In this document: positions 1 through 5,000 of the stretch, one piece after another
Numbering within the stretch: position 1 is the stretch's first letter
How the letters are laid out: the number at the start of each line of letters is the position of its first letter
Origin: Planctomycetota bacterium
GTDB taxonomy: Bacteria; Planctomycetota; Planctomycetia; Planctomycetales; Planctomycetaceae
Assembly: GCA_003669575.1 (NCBI GenBank)
Contig: QWOR01000329.1
Coordinates: forward strand, 1-5,000
Length of the DNA: 5,000 bases
Direction: 5' to 3'
Program-made: the position numbers and the translations under genes
The notes under the pieces: model-generated
The model's database searches: none
The model's input: the letters and a program-made list of their open reading frames with translations, nothing else
What the model was told of the DNA's origin: nothing

Positions 1-154
1 GTCCCGTGAACTTAGCCCGTTTTCGCTTCGCTCCGACTGACCGAATCATTCCGTCTTCGACAACCAGTTCGCCATCCTCAATCAACCTGTCGGGCAGCAC
101 CAGCGTTCCATTGGTGAACAGCACAGACGTGTCATCCGTCGTCGGCAGTGGCAT
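1..154 (-). CDS. Amidohydrolase superfamily enzyme, N-terminal fragment (gene continues past the left edge)
   Basis: This is the 5' end of a minus-strand gene: 51 full codons, start ATG at 154-152. The translation begins MPLPTTDDTSVLFTNGTLVL and continues PDRLIEDGELVVEDGMIRSVG. This is the usual opening of metal-dependent amidohydrolases (the NagA, PhnM, dihydroorotase and imidazolonepropionase type): a short beta-sandwich strand of the form 'l-x-N-g-x-l-v-l-P-D' followed by 'l-v-x-D-G-x-I-x-x-v-G', at residues 12-41. The catalytic TIM barrel, including the first metal-binding HxH motif, would lie beyond the edge, so substrate and metal ligands are unseen. There is no signal peptide, so the enzyme is probably cytoplasmic. 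The start is well supported by GGAGG eight bases upstream; in-frame TTG codons at 172 and 169 are weaker, and an in-frame TGA lies at 190-188. The gene is divergent from the sialidase-like gene. N-acetylglucosamine-6-phosphate deacetylase is one candidate that would suit that neighbour, but the visible part cannot separate it from other amidohydrolases. Confidence 0.8.
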   Translation of the reverse strand, partial: MPLPTTDDTSVLFTNGTLVLPDRLIEDGELVVEDGMIRSVGAKRKRAKFTG

Positions 155-162
155 CGCATCGG

Positions 163-167
163 CCTCC
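163..167 (-). promoter_or_regulatory. Strong Shine-Dalgarno site of the amidohydrolase gene
   Basis: The plus strand reads CCTCC, giving GGAGG on the minus strand. Eight bases (155-162) separate it from the ATG at 154. This spacing decides the start: an out-of-frame ATG at 159 lies only three bases from the site, and the in-frame TTG codons at 172 and 169 lie upstream of the motif. Confidence 0.75.
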
Positions 168-258
168 AACAAGGGGCATGAAGAATTTCATCTCCCGGAA
201 TATATCGATTCTCTACCAACCATTCTTTTCAGTGATCACCAGTTTGGCATTCCACTAC

Positions 259-393
259 CTTCCCTTTTCCTTGCTTCCCTTCGTTGTCTTCTGTTCATGT
301 TGAAGACCTCGGAGCAGCAGGAGTCCGCTGGCAATCTTGTCTGACAATACTTTAACTGATTCTTTTGAACAAAAGGGAAGCAAGGAAAGGAAG
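259..393. repeat. Long imperfect inverted repeat, arms 259-281 and 373-393
   Basis: The core arms TTTCCTTGCTTCCCTT (266-281) and AAGGGAAGCAAGGAAA (373-388) are perfect reverse complements over 16 bases. Pairing resumes for five more bases outward (CTTCC at 259-263 with GGAAG at 389-393) after a two-base bulge at 264-265. The loop is 91 bases. Each arm is almost pure pyrimidine or purine, and the left arm contains CTTCCCTT twice, 15 bases apart. It carries no open reading frame and no obvious flanking target-site duplication. It could be a remnant of a small palindromic mobile element, a pair of regulator sites, or a structure in the leader RNA if transcription of the sialidase-like gene starts far upstream. 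The repeat is directly visible; its role is unknown. Confidence 0.7.
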
Positions 394-514
394 AATATAG
401 ATACGTGATTCAGTTGGTTCGTTACATCGATGCCTCTGCGGATGGCGGTGCGGCGGGTGATTCGGGATACTGATCACACAAGATTCACAGTTTCCTGCTG
501 AGGAATGCTCGCCG

Positions 515-1684
515 ATGTTTACCTCCTGGTCGCTTCACCGTTGGATTGTGTGTGCTGGTTTCCTGCTCATGGCGTCGGTTTCTATGCAGGCTGCGGAACC
601 TCCGAAGTATGAGGTCATCGAGACGCGAATCATCAGCTGGAAACCGCCGCTCTACCACGGTTGGCCAACGTTGATTCGCAGGGCCAATGGGGAGCTGTTG
701 CTCTCGTTTTCAGGGGGCCGGGAAGGTCACGTCTGTCCGTTTGGCCGCCTCGAACTGATGCGGTCAAAGGACAACGGTGTCAACTGGAGTTGGCCGCAGG
801 TTGTCTACGATGGCCCAATCGATGATCGAGATGCTGGATTGGCCGAAACGAAGGCCGGGTCGCTGCTCTACACCACATTCACCTCGTTGGACTACGAGGC
901 GATTCTTGCCACTGCGGAGTCGAAGAAGGCGGGTGAGCGTGGGGCTTTCACGGAAACTCAGCTGGCCGAGTGGCGGGCAGCTCACAGTCGTCTGACCCCG
1001 GAACAGCGCAGAGGCGAACTGGGTTGCTGGATGATCCGCTCCACTGACGGCGGCGTGAACTGGTCGGCTCGGTATCGTGTTCCGGTCGACAGCCCGCACG
1101 GACCGATTGCATTACAAGATGGACGAGTCCTCTATCCCGGGGTCTCCTTGTGGGAAAAGAAGCGTCGAGTCGGTGTCTGCCAATCCACGGATGATGGGGT
1201 GACCTGGGAGTGGCTGGCCGATATCCCCGTCCGTCCCGGAGATAGTCCCGATCAATATCATGAACTGCATGCCGTGGAAGTGGCCAATGGTCATCTGATT
1301 TGTCATATCCGCAACCACAACTCATTGAATGACGGAGAGACCCTGCAAAGCGAGTCGACCGATGGGGGCAAGAGCTGGAGTGTCCCGCATACGATCGGCG
1401 TGTGGGGCCTGCCGTCGCACTTGCTGAAGATCGCTGATGGGCGGTTGTTGTTTTCCTATGGGTACCGTCGCCCTCCTTTCGGGAATCAGGTTCGACTGAG
1501 TTCCGATCAAGGGCACACCTGGAGTGAGCCCATGATTATCAGCGGAGATGGAGCCGGCGGAGACTTGGGATACCCCTCGACCGTACAGATTGCCGATGGG
1601 ACGTTTGTCACAGTCTGGTACGAGAAGATGTCGACATCCCCGCTCGCTCAAATCCGCCAAGCCCGGTGGCGGTTGATCGAATAA
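515..1684 (+). CDS. Exported sialidase-fold (BNR/Asp-box) glycosidase-like protein
   Basis: This complete 389-residue protein resembles exo-alpha-sialidases (GH33-like, six-bladed propeller). Residues 1 to about 26 form a signal peptide (basic and aromatic n-region, hydrophobic core 10-22, cleavage near QA/AEPP) and show no lipobox, so it is probably periplasmic or secreted. Five Asp boxes of the form S-x-D-x-G-x-[TNS]-W lie at 84-91, 176-183, 224-231, 281-288 and 329-336, one per blade turn. Possible active-site positions by family pattern are DDRD at 103-106, Glu250 with Arg266 (blade motif HELHAVEVANGH...IRNH), Arg318/Arg319, and Tyr353 in GYPSTVQIADG. The usual first-arginine FRIP motif is not obvious; GWPTLIRR (49-56) takes its place, so true sialidase activity is unproven. 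Residues 124-170 form a charged, helix-like insertion between the first two Asp boxes. GAGGA lies ten bases before the ATG. No clear terminator follows the TAA. Confidence 0.88.
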   Translation: MFTSWSLHRWIVCAGFLLMASVSMQAAEPPKYEVIETRIISWKPPLYHGWPTLIRRANGELLLSFSGGREGHVCPFGRLELMRSKDNGVNWSWPQVVYDGPIDDRDAGLAETKAGSLLYTTFTSLDYEAILATAESKKAGERGAFTETQLAEWRAAHSRLTPEQRRGELGCWMIRSTDGGVNWSARYRVPVDSPHGPIALQDGRVLYPGVSLWEKKRRVGVCQSTDDGVTWEWLADIPVRPGDSPDQYHELHAVEVANGHLICHIRNHNSLNDGETLQSESTDGGKSWSVPHTIGVWGLPSHLLKIADGRLLFSYGYRRPPFGNQVRLSSDQGHTWSEPMIISGDGAGGDLGYPSTVQIADGTFVTVWYEKMSTSPLAQIRQARWRLIE

Positions 1685-1783
1685 ATTGTCGGCGATGGTT
1701 GCTGACTCCCTCCGACCGTGACCATTCTCTTACTCATTTGCGAATCGAGTCCTCACAGCAGAGGCCAAATTCGAAACTCATCT

Positions 1784-1812
1784 GGAACTTTTCAGCCCGG
1801 ACGGTTATCTAA
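1784..1812 (+). promoter_or_regulatory. Candidate sigma-E/ECF-type promoter for the alpha-2-macroglobulin gene
   Basis: GGAACTT at 1784-1790, followed by TT, matches the -35 consensus of the E. coli sigma-E class of ECF sigma factors. TCTAA at 1808-1812 resembles the -10 element (TCTGA or TCAAA in known promoters). The spacer is 17 bases, one more than the commonest length. Transcription would start near 1818-1820, leaving a leader of about 85 bases before the ATG at 1905. ECF sigma factors are abundant in planctomycetes, and an exported macroglobulin is a sensible target of envelope-stress control, but the assignment rests on motif reading alone. Confidence 0.45.
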
Positions 1813-1860
1813 GCATGGGGGCCGCTTGTTCGGCCTTGCGTTGGCATAACTTCTGACCGG

Positions 1861-1882
1861 CCGGGACGATGGATCGTTCCGG
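1861..1882 (+). other. Leader hairpin before the alpha-2-macroglobulin start
   Basis: CCGGGACGA (1861-1869) pairs with TCGTTCCGG (1874-1882) as a nine-base-pair stem including one G-U pair, closing a four-base loop. No T-run follows, so it is not a typical intrinsic terminator. It ends 22 bases before the ATG at 1905 and 11 bases before the weak Shine-Dalgarno GGAAA (1894-1898). The alternative in-frame ATG at 1869 falls inside the stem and loop. The hairpin could modulate translation or simply hide that codon. Confidence 0.5.
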
Positions 1883-1904
1883 AACTGTCTGCTGGAAATC
1901 GATC

Positions 1905-4900
1905 ATGCGTTACCGAGTGAGTTTGGCATTGGCCGTGGTACTGGGCCTGTGGGGAGTGATGCAATTGAGTGCGGAACCACCGGTGATCACCGATGAGCGG
2001 GCTCGGGCCGACAAGCTCTTTGCCGACGGCAACTATCGCGATGCACTGGCCATCTACCGGTCGCTCGCCCTGGATTCCCAGAACACGGGCCCACAACTTC
2101 CTCACGACATCACGCAGGTCGACAACTGCTACCGCAATCTTCAGCGTGACAACGAGATCGACGCCTATCTGGAAGAGGTCGAGAAGGTCCACGAAAAGAA
2201 CTGGCGAGGCCTGAAAGCCATCGGTCAGGAGTGGATTTCAATACCGGACTACGGGTACCTGATCGCCGGAAAGTTCCATCGCGGGAACTCCGAGACTGGA
2301 GGCCAGTATGTGCAGGCCTCGTCCCGTGACCGCGTCCGGGCGTTTCAGATCTTTGAGAAGGCTCTGAAGCTGGTGGTCGCCGAACCGATTACCGAGATGA
2401 ACCGGGCAGAAGTCGCTGACTTCTACAAACAGCTGGCCGACTTCGTCCTGAATGACCGCCAGGGGGGAGCGGCCTGGCAGCTGCAGTCACTGACGAACAT
2501 CCCGGAGTTACCCGATTATTCCAACGTGAACTACGGACGTTGGGGGGGGCGCTGGGGCGGCAGCAAGGGAGCTCCGGTGGATGCCGAAGGGAATCCCGTC
2601 TTCTACACGGTTCCCGCATCGTGGGAAGCTGCGACGTCGGATGGTCAGCGGTGGCGCTGGGCGTTGAATCAGGTGAAAGTGGTGAATGCAGCTCGCGCCG
2701 GTGAGGTCGATCGTCAGTTCGCTGACTTTCTGCACTCGCAATTCGGAGTGCAGACCCTGCGTGAAGGCGGTATCACACTGCCCGAATCGGACGGAAAAGA
2801 TGGCGATCCGAATGCCAACCCATTTGCTCTCAAGACCCTGAAGGACAACGAGACGATCGCCCGGCTTGCAACGGGAGCGAGGCGGATCACTCTTCCCGAT
2901 GAGTTCAATCCCCTCGCGATCTATCAGCAATTGGCTCAAACCAAGGATCAGGGAGCCGGGGCTCTCGAAACACTGGCTCAGATCGCCGAGGATCGCCAGC
3001 AATACAACAAAGCCGCCGAGTACTGGGGCCAGGTCATCAACCGCTTCGGGACCAGCGATACTCGCAAGCAGCGCCTCGATCAGATTGTTGGCAACTGGGG
3101 CCGATTCGATAACACACAATCACAGCCAGCGGGGAAGGACGCCACACTGGAGTTCATTTTTCGTAATGCGACCCGTGTCGATTTGACCGCACGGCGGGTC
3201 AATGTCTCCCAGCTGCTGGAGGACGTGAAGAAGTACCTGAAATCCAATCCGAAGGACCTCGATTGGAACGAGATGCAGATCGACAACATCGGCCATCGTC
3301 TGGTCGAAATGAATCAGCTCAAGTACCTCGAAGGCGACAAAGTCGAATGGGCGCAGGACCTCGAACCCCGACCCGAACACTTTGATCGCCGCGTAACTCT
3401 CCAGACACCACTGAAGCAAGCCGGGGCCTACTTGGTCGAGGCGAAGCTGCGCGATGGCAACGTGAGCCGGATCATCGTCTGGCTCGACGACACCATCATC
3501 GTCAAGAAGCCGATCGACAATGGCGTCTGGTACTACGTCGCCGACGCGGTGACTGGCAAGCCGATTGAGAGAGCCAACGTCGAGTTCTTCGGCTGGCGGC
3601 ATGTCTTTGACGAGAAACGCAAGCGGCAGGATGTCGTCGTCAAGAACTTCTCCGAGTTCTCCGACGCTCAGGGCCAGCTGACCCCCGATACGAAACAGCT
3701 GGGTGATGATTACCAGTGGATCGTGATTGCCCGGACGAAAGACGGACGACTCGCCCACCTGGGCTTCAGCTGGACCGGGTTCGGTCGCCATCACTGGGAT
3801 GAGTTGAACGAGTTCAAGGTCTACACCATCACCGACCGCCCGGTCTATCGCCCGGCGCAAACGGTGAAGTTCAAGTTCTGGCTCGGTCACTCACAGTATG
3901 ACCAGCCCGATAAGTCGCCGTTCGCAAATCAGAAGGTTCAGGTCCTGATTCAGGACCCGCAGGGGACCGAGGTCGCGAAGCAAATGCTGACGACCGACGA
4001 GTTCGGTGGCGTCCAAGGCGAGTACGAACTTCCCAAGGGCGCGCCGCTCGGGGCCTACTCGATCTCGCTGAATCACGGGCGGACCAGCGGAGGGGGTTCG
4101 TTCCGCGTTGAGGAGTACAAGAAGCCTGAGTTCGAAGTCACCGTCTCCTCGCCCGACAAGCCCGTGATGCTCGGCGAAAAAATCGAGGCCAAGGTGGTCG
4201 CGAAGTACTACTTCGGCGCTCCCGTCACCAATGCCAAGGTGAAGATCAAGGTCGAACGCTCTCCACACAACAGCCGCTGGTATCCAGCCGCCCGCTGGGA
4301 CTGGCTCTATGGCTCGGGCTACTGGTGGTTTGCGGGTGAATACAACTGGTACCCCGGCTTCCAGCGTTGGGGCTGCTTGCGACCGATGCCGCCGTGGAAT
4401 CCCTGGAACCCCGCACCGCCGGAACTCGTCGTCGACATGGAAGCGGAGATCGGCCCCGATGGGACGGTTGCTGTGCCGATCGACACCACGCTGGCGAAGG
4501 CCCTGCACGGTGACGAAGACCATGCCTACAAAATCACTGCGGAGGTTACCGACGAATCTCGCCGTGTCATCACCGGCACGGGCGAGGTCCTCGTGGCCCG
4601 CGATCCATTCAAGGTCTTCGCCTGGACCGATCGCGGCTTCTACAAAACCGGCGATACGATCAACGCCGAGTTCCAGGCTCGTACCCTCTCGGGTAAGCCC
4701 GTTGCGGGGAACGCACAGCTGAAGCTCCTGCGCATCTCTTACGACGCGGATGGTCAGCCGAAGGAAGAGGTCGCGCAGACCTGGGACCTCAAGACCGATG
4801 TAGAGGGCCGCGTCTCTCAGCAGATCAAAGCCACAGCTGCGGGGCAGTACCGACTGTCGATGACTGTCACCGACAGCGAAGGCCACGCGATCGAAGGAGG

Positions 4901-5000
4901 CCATCTCTTCTTCATTCGTGGCGAAGGCGCTGGCGACTCGATGTTCCGCTTTAACGATCTGGAAATCACCAGTCAGCAGGCCGAATACAAGCCCGGCGAC
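1905..5000 (+). CDS. Alpha-2-macroglobulin family protein, exported, N-terminal 1032 residues (runs off the right edge)
   Basis: The frame stays open from ATG 1905 to the window end. Residues 1-23 form a Sec signal peptide (MRYRVSLALAVVLG..., cleavage after LSA), with no lipobox cysteine, unlike the lipoprotein macroglobulin of E. coli. Residues 31-57 and 353-383 look like single TPR-type helix pairs within a helical front part of about 410 residues. Macroglobulin (MG) beta domains begin near 414 (TLEFIFRN). The diagnostic MG2 motif YTITDRPVYRPAQTVKFK is at 640-657, VEEYKKPEFEV at 735-745, and related turns at 907-918 (WTDRGFYKTGDT) and 1028-1032 (YKPGD). Residues 792-839 are extremely rich in tryptophan and tyrosine. 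Family members trap proteases or act in the envelope; the bait region and any CxEQ thioester would lie downstream, so thioester status is unknown. Only two cysteines are present (75, 824). GGAAA lies six bases before the ATG. An in-frame ATG at 1869 is possible but buried in a hairpin. Confidence 0.9.
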   Translation, partial: MRYRVSLALAVVLGLWGVMQLSAEPPVITDERARADKLFADGNYRDALAIYRSLALDSQNTGPQLPHDITQVDNCYRNLQRDNEIDAYLEEVEKVHEKNWRGLKAIGQEWISIPDYGYLIAGKFHRGNSETGGQYVQASSRDRVRAFQIFEKALKLVVAEPITEMNRAEVADFYKQLADFVLNDRQGGAAWQLQSLTNIPELPDYSNVNYGRWGGRWGGSKGAPVDAEGNPVFYTVPASWEAATSDGQRWRWALNQVKVVNAARAGEVDRQFADFLHSQFGVQTLREGGITLPESDGKDGDPNANPFALKTLKDNETIARLATGARRITLPDEFNPLAIYQQLAQTKDQGAGALETLAQIAEDRQQYNKAAEYWGQVINRFGTSDTRKQRLDQIVGNWGRFDNTQSQPAGKDATLEFIFRNATRVDLTARRVNVSQLLEDVKKYLKSNPKDLDWNEMQIDNIGHRLVEMNQLKYLEGDKVEWAQDLEPRPEHFDRRVTLQTPLKQAGAYLVEAKLRDGNVSRIIVWLDDTIIVKKPIDNGVWYYVADAVTGKPIERANVEFFGWRHVFDEKRKRQDVVVKNFSEFSDAQGQLTPDTKQLGDDYQWIVIARTKDGRLAHLGFSWTGFGRHHWDELNEFKVYTITDRPVYRPAQTVKFKFWLGHSQYDQPDKSPFANQKVQVLIQDPQGTEVAKQMLTTDEFGGVQGEYELPKGAPLGAYSISLNHGRTSGGGSFRVEEYKKPEFEVTVSSPDKPVMLGEKIEAKVVAKYYFGAPVTNAKVKIKVERSPHNSRWYPAARWDWLYGSGYWWFAGEYNWYPGFQRWGCLRPMPPWNPWNPAPPELVVDMEAEIGPDGTVAVPIDTTLAKALHGDEDHAYKITAEVTDESRRVITGTGEVLVARDPFKVFAWTDRGFYKTGDTINAEFQARTLSGKPVAGNAQLKLLRISYDADGQPKEEVAQTWDLKTDVEGRVSQQIKATAAGQYRLSMTVTDSEGHAIEGGHLFFIRGEGAGDSMFRFNDLEITSQQAEYKPGD

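Larger units (their letters stand above)
155..514. other. Divergent intergenic region between the amidohydrolase and the sialidase-like gene
   Basis: These 360 bases separate two divergent starts and contain no convincing gene. A plus-strand open frame reaches in from the left edge to 344, but it is antisense to the amidohydrolase and its translation is low-complexity (serine-rich). The region must hold the 5' signals of both genes. No clear sigma-70 pair was found. On the minus strand a TATATT lies about 55 bases before the amidohydrolase start, but no good -35 element sits at normal spacing. The region contains the long inverted repeat described separately, an 11-base palindrome TTGTCTGACAA at 338-348 inside its loop, and two copies of TGATCAC at 233-239 and 471-477. 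The sialidase ribosome binding site (GAGGA, 500-504) lies at its right end. Confidence 0.7.

Noticed and set aside
6..344. Plus-strand open frame of 112 codons at the left end.
   Set aside because: It is antisense to the amidohydrolase start, has a serine-rich low-complexity translation, lacks a recognisable domain and crosses the left arm of the inverted repeat. The minus-strand reading has both a family signature and a strong ribosome binding site.
338..348. Palindrome TTGTCTGACAA as a regulator operator.
   Set aside because: It has five-base half-sites with a one-base centre and a single copy, which is too short to call, and it sits in the loop of the larger inverted repeat.
764..1660. 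Several plus- and minus-strand frames overlapping the sialidase-like gene.
   Set aside because: They overlap a complete gene with a signal peptide and five Asp boxes and have no recognisable content of their own.
1685..1783. Possible rho-independent terminator after the sialidase-like gene.
   Set aside because: Only a weak five-base stem (GTCGG with CCGAC) with a long loop is visible and no T-run follows it.
1815..1856. A 13-codon plus-strand reading frame (ATG 1815, TGA 1854) that could be a leader peptide.
   Set aside because: It would begin at or before the inferred transcription start, lacks a ribosome binding site, and shows no codon run suggesting attenuation.
3120..4904. Two long minus-strand open frames (3120-3890 and 3891-4904) opposite the macroglobulin gene.
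   Set aside because: They are antisense shadows of a GC-rich coding region. The plus-strand frame is continuous through both and carries clear macroglobulin motifs; the minus-strand translations show no domain pattern.

Overview
The window looks like chromosomal DNA of a planctomycete (Planctomycetota). The evidence is protein style: Sec-exported proteins whose mature N-termini begin AEPP or EPP, a BNR/Asp-box sialidase-like protein, and a very long alpha-2-macroglobulin-like protein with a TPR-like front half and a tryptophan-rich segment. Base composition is moderately GC-rich. No tRNA, rRNA, CRISPR array, insertion sequence or phage gene is visible. The genus cannot be fixed from this sequence alone.

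Layout. (1) Positions 154 to 1, minus strand: the first 51 codons of an amidohydrolase-superfamily enzyme, cut by the left edge, with a strong GGAGG ribosome binding site. (2) Positions 155-514: a 360-bp divergent intergenic region holding a 16-bp perfect inverted repeat that extends to 21 paired bases with a bulge. (3) Positions 515-1684, plus strand: a complete 389-residue exported sialidase-fold protein with five Asp boxes. (4) Positions 1685-1904: a 220-bp spacer with no gene. It carries a good match to a sigma-E/ECF-type promoter (GGAACTT, 17 nt, TCTAA) and a 22-nt hairpin just before the next start. (5) Positions 1905-5000, plus strand: the first 1032 codons, open to the right edge, of an exported alpha-2-macroglobulin family protein.

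How the parts relate. The amidohydrolase and the sialidase-like protein are divergently transcribed and share one intergenic region. This would fit release and later catabolism of acylated sugars, but that link is inference because the amidohydrolase is seen only in its non-catalytic N-terminus. The alpha-2-macroglobulin gene appears to be a separate transcription unit, plausibly under an envelope-stress-type ECF sigma factor. It would act in the periplasm or at the cell surface as a protease trap or structural envelope protein. Nothing here demonstrates a new system. The points most worth checking are the ECF-like promoter, the intergenic inverted repeat and the aromatic-rich segment of the macroglobulin.
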